From Actinoplanes auranticolor (GTDB taxonomy: Bacteria > Actinomycetota > Actinomycetes > Mycobacteriales > Micromonosporaceae): 64,000 bases of DNA. Below the pieces are notes generated by a model that had not been told where the DNA came from, did no database searches, and saw nothing but the letters and a program-made list of their open reading frames with translations. The translations under genes were made by a program, and so were the position numbers. The stretch spans positions 1 to 64,000 of the forward strand of contig NZ_BOQL01000072.1 of the NCBI RefSeq assembly GCF_018332655.1, written 5' to 3'. Numbering within the stretch: the stretch's first letter is position 1; every line of letters begins with the position of its first letter. This document shows positions 25,841 to 33,712 of the stretch, piece after piece.

Positions 25841-26752
25841 ATGAACTCTGTGCCCACCGGCTCCTCGCCGGCGTACCGGCCCGGCGTCAGCGGCTGGAGC
25901 GGCCGGACGATCGTCGCGGTCATGGTGGCCGTGTTCGTGCTGTTCTTCGCCGTCCCCATCGTCTGGCTGCTGCTGGCCACCACCAAGTCCGCGCGCGGCC
26001 TGAGCGTCGGCAACCCGTTCGCCTTCGGCAGCTTCGGCGAGCTGTCCACCAACTGGAGCCGGCTGTTCGGGTTCCAGGACGGCGCGGTCACCACCTGGAT
26101 GACCAATTCGGCCCTGTACGCCGTGGGCGCGCTGGTCATCACCCTGATCGTGAGCATCCCGGCCGGTTACGCGCTGGCCCTGACCCGGTTCCGGTTCCGG
26201 CGGCTGCTGCTGGTGCTGACCCTGGTCGTCATGCTGATCCCCAACACCGCGCTGGTGCTGCCCATCTTCCTGGAGCTCAACGCGGTGGGCCTGATCGGCA
26301 GCCCGCTGTCGGTGATCCTGCCGATGTCGTTCTTCCCGTTCGGGGTGTACCTGACCTACATCTACTTCTCCACCAGCATCCCGCGTGACCTGCTCGCCGC
26401 GGCCCGGATCGACGGGTGCCGCGAGATCCAGGTCTTCACCCGGATCGCCCTGCCGCTGGCCGCGCCGATCGTCGCCCTGGTGGCCTTCTTCAGCTTCGTG
26501 CAGAACTGGAACAACTTCTTCCTGCCCTTCGTGATGCTGCCCTCCAGCGACGGTTATCCGGTGCAGGTCGGACTGACCTCCCTGCTCGCCTCGACCCCGG
26601 CGTTCAATCCCAGTTCCGCCGGCGGGCAGTCCGTGCAGCTGCCGACGCTCGCCCTGGCCACCGTCGTCTCAGTGCTGCCGGTGCTCATCGTCTTCCTCGT
26701 GTCACAACGCTTCCTGGTCGCCGGCATGACGGCCGGTGGGACCAAGGAGTGA
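25841..26752 (+). CDS. Sugar ABC transporter permease (MalG/UgpE-like)
   Basis: This 303-aa permease has six helices and the EAA motif LLAAARIDGCREIQVFTRIALP. It begins four bases after the stop of its partner. The conserved Asp/Gly of the EAA loop, which docks the ATPase, is present. It belongs to the operon running from 23543 to about 29805. Confidence 0.93.
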   Translation: MNSVPTGSSPAYRPGVSGWSGRTIVAVMVAVFVLFFAVPIVWLLLATTKSARGLSVGNPFAFGSFGELSTNWSRLFGFQDGAVTTWMTNSALYAVGALVITLIVSIPAGYALALTRFRFRRLLLVLTLVVMLIPNTALVLPIFLELNAVGLIGSPLSVILPMSFFPFGVYLTYIYFSTSIPRDLLAAARIDGCREIQVFTRIALPLAAPIVALVAFFSFVQNWNNFFLPFVMLPSSDGYPVQVGLTSLLASTPAFNPSSAGGQSVQLPTLALATVVSVLPVLIVFLVSQRFLVAGMTAGGTKE

Positions 26753-26780
26753 GCCGAATGTCTGCCGACCAGGAGTCACC

Positions 26781-27944
26781 ATGAAAGTCACCGGTTACCG
26801 CAGCCTGTTGACCAAGCACGATTGGGGGCGGCTGACCGGTGACGCCAACGGCGTGATGCCCGGGCCGCGCACCGACGTCCACGTGCTGATCCTCGAGACC
26901 GACGACGGGCTCGAAGGCGTCGGCGTCGGCCCTCACGGCGACATCGACCGGGTCTTCGGTGCCGTCGAGGGTGAGGACCCGCGGGCGGTCACCGCGCTCT
27001 ACGACCGCATGCTGAGCTGGGTGTTCAAGACCGGCCACGCGGGAGCGACGTTCGGGGCGGTCGGCGCGATCGACATGGCCCTGTGGGATCTCAAGGCCAA
27101 GGCGGCGGGTGAGCCGCTCTGGCGCACCCTCGGCGCCCTGGACCGGTTCGTGCCGGGGTACGCCTCCGGCCTCGACATCGCGCTCGACGACGAGGCCCTC
27201 GTGCGCCTGTACGAGCGCTACGCCGACCGCGGTTTCAGCTCGGCCAAGCTCAAGGGCGGCCTCGACGTCACGCACGACCTGCGCCGGCTGCTCGCGGTCC
27301 GCGACGTGCTGCACCGCAATTCGACGCATCCGGCGCTCATGCTCGACGCCAACGAGGCGTGGAACCGTACCCAGGCGGTCCGTTTCGTCAGCGAGCTGGA
27401 GCGGGCCGTCGACCTGGCCTGGATCGAGGAACCGGTGCGCCGGTGGGACGCGGCCGGTCTCGCCTCGGTGCGCCAGCACGTGCGCGCGGCCGTGGCGACC
27501 GGCGAGAACCTTACCGGCCTGGAGCAGTACCGGCCGCTGCTGGACGCCGGGGCCGTCGACATCGTCCAGGTCGGCAACGTCTGGGGGATCACCCACTTCC
27601 TGCGGGTGGCCGCGGTCGCGCACAGCCACGACCTGCCGGTGAGCCCGGTGTCCTATCACACCAACCCGGTGGCCCACGCCGCCGCCGCGGTGCCCAACCA
27701 CCTGTCCTTCGAGGTCCAGCACCTCGAAGCGCCGATCGGCCTGCGGATCGATCAGGAGCTCATGGACGGCGGCATCGTCCTCGGTGACGAACCGGGCATC
27801 GGCATCCGGGTCGACGAGGAGCAGATCAACGAGGTCCGGGCGGCCAACCCGGTGGCCGGGATCTCCGGCCCGCACGTGCGTCCCCGGCGGGCCGGCCTGC
27901 GGCTGGTTCCCGAGTCCCGGCGCGACCTGCGGCATCTGTCATGA
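26781..27944 (+). CDS. Enolase-superfamily sugar-acid dehydratase (mandelate racemase/L-fuconate dehydratase-like)
   Basis: This 387-aa protein is of the mandelate racemase subgroup. The likely catalytic Lys pair is in SAKLKG, the Mg-binding acids lie in LDANEAW, WIEEP and TGENL, and a His is in SYHTNP. AGGAG precedes ATG 26781. Members dehydrate aldonic acids to 2-keto-3-deoxy acids. With a lactonase and an aldose dehydrogenase downstream, L-fuconate (or a related deoxy/hexonate) is the inferred substrate. It is shorter than characterised L-fuconate dehydratase (about 440 aa), so another acid sugar is possible. It overlaps the lactonase start by 4 bp. Confidence 0.82.
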   Translation: MKVTGYRSLLTKHDWGRLTGDANGVMPGPRTDVHVLILETDDGLEGVGVGPHGDIDRVFGAVEGEDPRAVTALYDRMLSWVFKTGHAGATFGAVGAIDMALWDLKAKAAGEPLWRTLGALDRFVPGYASGLDIALDDEALVRLYERYADRGFSSAKLKGGLDVTHDLRRLLAVRDVLHRNSTHPALMLDANEAWNRTQAVRFVSELERAVDLAWIEEPVRRWDAAGLASVRQHVRAAVATGENLTGLEQYRPLLDAGAVDIVQVGNVWGITHFLRVAAVAHSHDLPVSPVSYHTNPVAHAAAAVPNHLSFEVQHLEAPIGLRIDQELMDGGIVLGDEPGIGIRVDEEQINEVRAANPVAGISGPHVRPRRAGLRLVPESRRDLRHLS

Positions 27945-28762
27945 GCGGGGTGATCGACGCGCACGTCCACCTGTGGAACCGGGCCACCGATCCGCAGCCC
28001 TGGATCGACCCGGCGACGATGGCGGCGATCGACCGCGACTTCGGCCCCGGCGACCTCGCGCGGATGCTCGACGAGACCGGCAGCGACACGGCGGTGGTCG
28101 TCCAGGCCGGCAACAGCATCGCCGAGACGCGCCGGCTGCTGGCGGGATCCGGGCCACGAACGGCCGGCGTGGTCGGCTGGATCGATCTCACCGGCGACGC
28201 CGGCGCCCAGCTGGAGACGCTCGGTACCGGCGCGCGGCGGCTGGTCGGCCTCCGCCACCTGGTCCACCTGGACCCGGACCCGGCCTGGCTGCACCGCGGC
28301 GATGTCGGCGTGGCCCTCGACGTCCTCGGGACCCGCGGCCTCTGCTTCGACCTGGTCGTCCGCTCGTGGCAGCAACCGCTGGCCGCGACCGTTGCCGGGG
28401 AGCATCCCGGCCTGCGCTTCGTGCTCGACCATCTCGGTGGCATCGCCGATACCGCCGACGAGGACGGCTGGGAACGCGGTCTGCGCTCGCTCGCCGCCCG
28501 GCCGAACGTCTACGCCAAGGTCTCCGGGCTGGCCGGTATCGTGACCGACGAGGAGCGGCTGCGCCGGGTGGTCGGTGTGGCGGTCGAGGCCTTCGGACCG
28601 CAGCGGCTCATGTACGGCTCCGACTGGCCGGTGGCGTGCCTGGGCGCCGGACCGGTCGACTGGCGGACGGCGGTGGACGATCTGATCGGCGACCTGAGCA
28701 CGGCGGAGCGCCACGCGATCATGTCGGGAACCGCGTCGGCGTGTTACGGGCTCGGCGCGTGA
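27941..28762 (+). CDS. Amidohydrolase-family sugar lactonase (L-fuconolactonase-like)
   Basis: This 273-aa protein belongs to the amidohydrolase_2 family (COG3618 type). The N-terminal DAHVHLW supplies the HxH metal ligands. LDHLGG and the C-terminal YGSDWPVACLG (conserved Asp) are hallmarks of L-fucono- and L-rhamnono-lactonases. It would open the aldonolactone made by the aldo/keto reductase to feed the dehydratase. It is embedded in the operon by 4-bp overlaps on both sides. Confidence 0.85.
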   Translation: MSGVIDAHVHLWNRATDPQPWIDPATMAAIDRDFGPGDLARMLDETGSDTAVVVQAGNSIAETRRLLAGSGPRTAGVVGWIDLTGDAGAQLETLGTGARRLVGLRHLVHLDPDPAWLHRGDVGVALDVLGTRGLCFDLVVRSWQQPLAATVAGEHPGLRFVLDHLGGIADTADEDGWERGLRSLAARPNVYAKVSGLAGIVTDEERLRRVVGVAVEAFGPQRLMYGSDWPVACLGAGPVDWRTAVDDLIGDLSTAERHAIMSGTASACYGLGA

Positions 28763-29805
28763 CCAGCGTCGTCGAGCAGCTGCTCGCCCGGGCCCGGGGT
28801 CCGTACGGAGTCCTCGGCTTCGGCGGCGCGCCGGTGGGCAACTTCGCCGCCGCCATGGACGACGAGCAGGCCGGCCGTACGCTGCGCCGGGCCTGGGAGC
28901 GAGGAGTCCGGTACTTCGACACCGCGCCGCACTACGGACTCGGGCTCTCCGAGCGGCGCCTCGGTGTCGAACTGCGCCACCGGCCACGCGACGAGTTCGT
29001 GATCTCCACCAAGGCCGGCCGGCTGCTCGTCCCGCGCGCCCGGCCGCTCGACCGCGACGACGACGGTTTCGTGGTGCCGGGTGACCTGGCGCGACGCTGG
29101 GATTTCTCCATAGGAGGAGTCGAGCGTTCCCTGCGGGAGAGCCTCGAACGCCTCGGGCTCGACCGGATCGACATTCTTCTCGCCCACGACCCGGACCAGG
29201 CCTGGGACGGCGCGGCCCGGGAGGCTCTGGCCTCGCTGGCGCACCTCAAGACGGCGGGCGTCGTGTCGGCCATCGGCATCGGGACGAACGTGACCGCCGG
29301 CCTCGCACCGCTGATCCGCGAGGGACTGCTCGACGTGATCATGCTGGCCAACCGGTACTCGCTGCTGGACCACAGTGCGCTGGAGTCCGTGCTCGCGCCG
29401 GCCCGGGACGCCGGAGTCGCGGTCGTCGCCGCCGGAGTCTTCGCCACCGGCCTGCTCTCGACCGCGCAGCCCAGCCCCGGCGCCACGTACGAGTACCGCC
29501 CGGCCGACGCCGCGGTGGTGCAGCGGGCCCGGCGGATCGCGGAGATCTGCGCGGATCACGGTGTCCCGCTGCCGGCGGCGGCGCTGGCCTTCCCGCTGCT
29601 GCATCCCGCCGTCGCCGCGGTGGCCATCGGCATGCGTTCGCCCCGGGAGGTGGACGAGGACATCGAGCGGTTCGCCACGGACATCCCCGCCGGTCTCTGG
29701 CGGGACCTGGTCGCGGCCGGCTTCCTCCCCGCGGGCGCGGTGCCTGCGGGACCTACGAGTCACTCTCCGGAAGGGCCGCCGGGCGGCGCCGCTGCCAGGA
29801 GCTGA
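28759..29805 (+). CDS. Aldo/keto reductase, D-threo-aldose (L-fucose) 1-dehydrogenase-like
   Basis: This 348-aa protein starts at GTG 28759, overlapping the lactonase stop (GTGA). The AKR tetrad is visible: Asp and Tyr in FDTAPHYGLGLSE, Lys in ISTKAGR and His in LLAHDPD. Closest recognisable relatives oxidise L-fucose, L-galactose or D-arabinose to the lactone. This would be step one of the oxidative route encoded by the operon. Its 3' end overlaps the convergent GntR gene by 53 bp. Confidence 0.87.
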   Translation: MTSVVEQLLARARGPYGVLGFGGAPVGNFAAAMDDEQAGRTLRRAWERGVRYFDTAPHYGLGLSERRLGVELRHRPRDEFVISTKAGRLLVPRARPLDRDDDGFVVPGDLARRWDFSIGGVERSLRESLERLGLDRIDILLAHDPDQAWDGAAREALASLAHLKTAGVVSAIGIGTNVTAGLAPLIREGLLDVIMLANRYSLLDHSALESVLAPARDAGVAVVAAGVFATGLLSTAQPSPGATYEYRPADAAVVQRARRIAEICADHGVPLPAAALAFPLLHPAVAAVAIGMRSPREVDEDIERFATDIPAGLWRDLVAAGFLPAGAVPAGPTSHSPEGPPGGAAARS

Positions 29806-30502
29806 CGATGTGGTCACGCATCGCCCGCTCCGCGCCCTCGACGTCGTGCCGGGCGATCGCCTCGACCACCTTGCTGTGCTCCTCGATGGTCGAGGTGAAC
29901 GCGCCCTCGTACCGGAGCCCCTGATAGCGGTCGCTCTCCAGCGCGCGCCGGTAGAGGCGTTTGGTGATGTTCTCCGCCAGCCGGTTCCGCGAGATCTCCA
30001 TGACCGTGAAGTGGAAGACGACGTCCTCCTGCCGGAACGCGTCGCTCTCCTGCCGCATCTCCCGCATGGCGTCCAGGACGTGCTCGATGCGCGCCAGTTC
30101 CTCTTTGGTGTGCTGCGCGGCGACCGCGCCGGCCATGGCCGACTCCAGGTTGCCCCGCACGATGGTGAGCTCGTCGAGGATGCCCAGCGACTCGTCGCTG
30201 TCGATCAGGGCGGACAGCACGATCGGATCCAGCATGTTCCAGGAACCGGACCGGGCCACCTGGGTGCCCCGGCCCTGGGCGACGACGACCAGCCCCTTCT
30301 CCTCCAGCCGCTTGACCGACTCGCGGATGACGGTGCGGCTCACGCCGAAGTGGTCGCTGAGCGGCCCCTCGGGGGGCAGCAGGCCGCCCTCGGGGATCTC
30401 ACCCGTGACGATGAGCTCGACGAGCTCACTGGTCACCGCCACACCCAGCCGGGCCGGGCGGCGGCGGGGCGGGAAGGCCGAGGTGTCGGGCTGGGCTGCC
30501 AT
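29753..30502 (-). CDS. GntR-family transcriptional regulator, FadR subfamily (FCD domain)
   Basis: This 249-aa DNA-binding regulator has an N-terminal winged helix (about 20-85; DHFGVSRTVIRESVKRLEEKG is the helix-turn-helix region). A C-terminal all-helical FCD domain carries the metal-binding Asp/His pattern (FHFTVMEIS, EEHSKVVEAI, MRDHI) that senses small carboxylates such as sugar acids. ATG 30502 is chosen because the conserved wing starts soon after; an upstream extension in frame looks non-coding. It likely controls the adjacent sugar cluster through the palindrome at 23471. Confidence 0.9.
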   Translation of the reverse strand: MAAQPDTSAFPPRRRPARLGVAVTSELVELIVTGEIPEGGLLPPEGPLSDHFGVSRTVIRESVKRLEEKGLVVVAQGRGTQVARSGSWNMLDPIVLSALIDSDESLGILDELTIVRGNLESAMAGAVAAQHTKEELARIEHVLDAMREMRQESDAFRQEDVVFHFTVMEISRNRLAENITKRLYRRALESDRYQGLRYEGAFTSTIEEHSKVVEAIARHDVEGAERAMRDHIVSSWQRRRPAALPESDS

Positions 30503-30721
30503 GACCGCAATATACGGGGCGGGCCCCCGGCCGCTGACCGGCCCGGCCGGGCCACCGGGCGCTCCGGTCACGCTGATGCGGCGGCCCTGTACAGGTTGTT
30601 CAGTGGTGAGCGGCCTCGGCCCGCAGATCTGGACAGACTGCTCGCCCCGCGCTGGGCGCGTTGTGCACCCTGACCCCTTGCCCAAAGCTGAACCGGCGCA
30701 GCGACCCCGACGGAGGTAAGA

Positions 30722-31555
30722 GTGACCGCACCGCCCCGGCTGTTCCTCGGCCTGCTCGACGACGCGGCCATCTTCCCGCCCGGCAACGTGCCCCTCCCGG
30801 AGGCCGTACGGGCGCACCGGGATCGCCGGTCGTCACCGACGGCGCCGCTGCTCGGCCCGTTCATCTGTGCCCTGCCGCGCTGGGCGGAACTCGCGACGGC
30901 ACTGACCGCCGGCTCGCCGTTGCCGGTCTCGCTCACCCTGCCCGGCGGCGTGGCGGACATTCCCGCCGCGGTCGCCCGGGCGCAGGACGAGCCCCGGGTG
31001 GAACTGGTGGCGCTGGAGGTGCCGGCCTCCGCGGCCGGGCTGTCCGAGCTGGTCACCGCGGTCGACCGGCACGTGCCCCCGGCGGTACGCACCTACGTCG
31101 AGCTGCCGTGGGCCGACGTCACCGCGGCCACGGTGGCCACCCTCGTCGCCGCCGGTCTGCGACTCAAGATCCGTACCGGTGGTGCGGTCCCGGCGGCCTT
31201 CCCGGGCGAGCGGCAGCTGGCCGCGGTCCTGGACACGGCCGTCCGGGGCGGCCTCGCCTTCAAACTCACCGCCGGCCTGCACGACCCGGTCCGGCACCGG
31301 GATCCCACCACCGGCTTCGAGCACCACGGCTACCTGAACGTGCTGCTCGCGACCGGCCACGCCCTGCGGGGGGCCGATGTCGCCGAGGCGCTGGCCGACC
31401 AGGACGGCGTACGGGTGGCCACCGCGATCGCCGGCCTCGACGACCCCCTGGCCGGACGGATCCGGCAGCACTTCATCAGTTTCGGCACATGCAGCATCAC
31501 CGAGCCGGTCGACGGCCTGCTGCGCCACGGACTTCTCCCGGAGGACCCGCGTTGA
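30722..31555 (+). CDS. Conserved hypothetical protein coupled to fumarylacetoacetase
   Basis: This 277-aa protein starts at GTG 30722 with GGAGG seven bases upstream. It begins FLGLLDDAAIFPPGN, ends near FGTCSITEPVDGL, and has a repeated alpha/beta pattern (LVALEVPASA, TYVELPW, LRLKIRTGG, AFKLTAGLH) suggesting a TIM-barrel-like fold. Both Lys and His residues on predicted strands could be catalytic. No family function is recalled. Its stop codon overlaps the TTG start of the next gene, implying a shared role, perhaps in aromatic amino-acid breakdown. Confidence 0.75.
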   Translation: MTAPPRLFLGLLDDAAIFPPGNVPLPEAVRAHRDRRSSPTAPLLGPFICALPRWAELATALTAGSPLPVSLTLPGGVADIPAAVARAQDEPRVELVALEVPASAAGLSELVTAVDRHVPPAVRTYVELPWADVTAATVATLVAAGLRLKIRTGGAVPAAFPGERQLAAVLDTAVRGGLAFKLTAGLHDPVRHRDPTTGFEHHGYLNVLLATGHALRGADVAEALADQDGVRVATAIAGLDDPLAGRIRQHFISFGTCSITEPVDGLLRHGLLPEDPR

Positions 31556-32751
31556 GCACCGTCTCCACCCCGTTCGGCGTCGCGACCCTGCCCTACGGGG
31601 TGTTCAGCACGGCGTCGGACCAGCGCGCCCGGGTGGGTGTCGCGATCGACGACCTGATCCTGGACCTGGCCCCCGCCGTGCAGCTCCTCGCGCCGGCGCT
31701 GGCCCCGGCCGTGGCCGGCCCGTCGCTGGACACCCTGCTGGCCGCCGGACCGCAGACCTGGTCACAGGTGCGCGCCCTGCTGACCGGCTGGCTCGCCGAC
31801 GGCACCGTCAGCGAGCGTCTCGGCCCGCATCTCGTGCCGGCGCGGGACGCCGTCCTGCACCTGCCGTTCACCGTCGCCGACTACGTCGACTTCTACGCCT
31901 CCGAGCAGCACGCCACCAACCTGGGCAAGATGTTCCGGCCCGGTCAGGACCCGCTGACGCCCAACTGGAAGCACCTGCCGATCGGCTACCACGGGCGCGC
32001 CGGCACCGTCGTCGCCTCGGGCACCGACATCGTGCGGCCCTGCGGCCAGCGCCGCGGCACCGACGGTGACATCACCTTCGGACCGTCCCAGCGCCTCGAC
32101 ATCGAGGCCGAGCTGGGCTTCGTCGTCGGCACCCCGTCCCCGCTGGGCCGGCCCGTCGACCTGGCCGGCTTCGAGCGGCACGTGTTCGGGGTCTGCCTGG
32201 TCAACGACTGGTCCGCCCGCGACATCCAGGCGTGGGAGTACGTGCCGCTCGGCCCGTTCCTCGGCAAGTCCTTCGCCACCTCGATCTCGCCGTGGGTCGT
32301 GCCGCTGGCCGCCCTCGGGTCCGCCCGGGTGCCACCACCGGCGCGGACCGTGCCGCTGCTGCCGTACCTCGACGACTCGCAGGCGCCGCCGTGGGGGCTC
32401 GACGTCCGGCTCGAGGTCCGGCTCAACGGCCACGTCGTCTCGCGCCCCAGGTCCGACGGCATGTACTGGACCGGCGCGCAGATGCTGGCCCACCTGACCG
32501 CCAACGGCGCGTCGCTGCGTACCGGCGACCTCTATGCCTCCGGCACCATCAGCGGCGAACGCCCCGGCGAGCGCGGCTCGCTCATCGAACTGTCGTGGGG
32601 CGGCACGGAACCCCTGCGGCTCCCGGACGGGACGACCCGCACCTTCCTCGACGACGGCGACGAGATCGTGATCAGCGCGAGCGCGCCCGGCGCCGACGGT
32701 GTCGTCATCGGGCTCGGCGAGGTCCGCGGCCGCATCCGCCCCGCGATCTGA
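31552..32751 (+). CDS. fahA: Fumarylacetoacetase (tyrosine catabolism)
   Basis: This 399-aa enzyme hydrolyses fumarylacetoacetate to fumarate and acetoacetate. It has the N-terminal SH3-like FAH domain (FGVATLPYGVFS) and the catalytic domain: DYVDFYASEQHATNLG (metal and catalytic His), PIGYHGRAGTVV, FGPSQRLDIEAELGFV (metal-binding acids), VLVNDWSARDIQ-type segment, and GTISGERPGERGSLIEL. Length and motifs fit true FAH rather than the shorter 2,4-diketo-3-deoxy-L-fuconate hydrolase. The TTG start at 31552 overlaps the previous stop (TTGA) with CGGAGGA upstream. Confidence 0.93.
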   Translation: MSTVSTPFGVATLPYGVFSTASDQRARVGVAIDDLILDLAPAVQLLAPALAPAVAGPSLDTLLAAGPQTWSQVRALLTGWLADGTVSERLGPHLVPARDAVLHLPFTVADYVDFYASEQHATNLGKMFRPGQDPLTPNWKHLPIGYHGRAGTVVASGTDIVRPCGQRRGTDGDITFGPSQRLDIEAELGFVVGTPSPLGRPVDLAGFERHVFGVCLVNDWSARDIQAWEYVPLGPFLGKSFATSISPWVVPLAALGSARVPPPARTVPLLPYLDDSQAPPWGLDVRLEVRLNGHVVSRPRSDGMYWTGAQMLAHLTANGASLRTGDLYASGTISGERPGERGSLIELSWGGTEPLRLPDGTTRTFLDDGDEIVISASAPGADGVVIGLGEVRGRIRPAI

Positions 32752-32877
32752 CGGCCGCGCGCTTCCCCCGACGGGCAATCGGCCGATTCCGCGAACGGGT
32801 CCGGCCACCGCGGTTTACCGTCCTGGGAGAGGGCCCCCTTTCGGTGGGTGGCCCGCGCGACTCGTCGAAGGAAGCGC

Positions 32878-33330
32878 ATGAGGATTCCCCGACAGCTGGC
32901 CGCCTGCCTGCTCGCGGCGGCGGTTGCCGGCGGCGCGGCGGTGGCGCCGGCCCCGGCCCTGGCCTCGGTGAACGGCCCCGAGCCGGTCACGACCTGGCTC
33001 GCCGCGGTCGAGCCGGGCGAACCGGCCTGGGTGAACGTCTTCTGGACGACCGGCAGGAAGATCTGCGACGTGCGGGTGACGGTGCGGGCCCCCAAGGTGG
33101 ACGTGCGCTACCCGTCCAACACCGGCGACCACAGTTCGTTCTCGCAGACCACCGACCTCAGGTCCCAGCGCGTGGACCACACGGCGATCCAGGTGACCGC
33201 GCGTCACCGCAAACGCGTGTTCGTGCCGCTGGCGGCGACGATCACCTACACCGACTGCGGCAGGAAGGCGGTCGAGCAGGCCGAGACCTTCCGCCTGACG
33301 CTTCCCGTCCTGAAGAGCCGCACGCACTGA
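32878..33330 (+). CDS. Small secreted hypothetical protein
   Basis: This 150-aa protein has a signal peptide (MRIPRQLAACLLAAAVAGG... to PALASV) and a mature domain of about 115 residues. The domain has alternating beta-strand pattern and two Cys (KICDV, YTDCG) that could form a disulfide. GAAGGA precedes the ATG. No family recognised. It is separated by 126 bp from fahA. Confidence 0.72.
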   Translation: MRIPRQLAACLLAAAVAGGAAVAPAPALASVNGPEPVTTWLAAVEPGEPAWVNVFWTTGRKICDVRVTVRAPKVDVRYPSNTGDHSSFSQTTDLRSQRVDHTAIQVTARHRKRVFVPLAATITYTDCGRKAVEQAETFRLTLPVLKSRTH

Positions 33331-33372
33331 GGACCACCGCTGTCGGGGCCGCGGGGGCAGTACCGGATCATC

Positions 33373-33678
33373 ATGGGCATGGCTGTGCTGGTGGAGATCC
33401 ACGTTCCGATGACCGCCGACGCTGAATGGATCGACGACGTCGGTGACTTCATGATCGACCTCGAGGAGGAGCTGGGCCTGGAGGAGTACGACGACGGCGA
33501 GGAGTTCGGCGAGGTCTACATCTTCTTCATCGCCGGCGCGAGCGAGAAGACGCTCCTGGCCGCGGCCTCCCGGGTGGCGACCCGCGGGGGTGTGCCGGCC
33601 GGCGCTTTCGCGATGGTGACCGACACCGACGCCCCGCAGTTCGGGATGGGCCGCCGGGTCGACCTTCCGGTGCGGTGA
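33373..33678 (+). CDS. Small acidic hypothetical protein
   Basis: This 101-aa protein is rich in Asp/Glu (IDLEEELGLEEYDDGEEFGE) and has a short ferredoxin-like beta-alpha-beta pattern (AVLVEIHV, EVYIFFIAG, AFAMVTD). No signal peptide. It resembles small immunity-type or uncharacterised actinobacterial proteins, but no family is recognised. ATG 33373 or 33379 could be used; no clear ribosome-binding site. Confidence 0.65.
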   Translation: MGMAVLVEIHVPMTADAEWIDDVGDFMIDLEEELGLEEYDDGEEFGEVYIFFIAGASEKTLLAAASRVATRGGVPAGAFAMVTDTDAPQFGMGRRVDLPVR

Positions 33679-33683
33679 CCCTT

Positions 33684-33712
33684 CCGGTGGCGGCCGGCGC
33701 GGCCGTCACCGG
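33684..33712. terminator. Hairpin between convergent genes
   Basis: CCGGTGGCGGCC and GGCCGTCACCGG pair with one mismatch around a GGCGC loop. They overlap the stop region of the M1-like peptidase gene and follow the small acidic gene. Plausible bidirectional terminator. Confidence 0.55.

Noticed and set aside
31552..32751. FAH-family gene as the last step of the L-fucose route (2,4-diketo-3-deoxy-L-fuconate hydrolase)
   Set aside because: Length (399 aa) and the N-terminal FAH domain with YASEQHATN and YHGRAGTVV are those of true fumarylacetoacetase. It is also a separate transcription unit.
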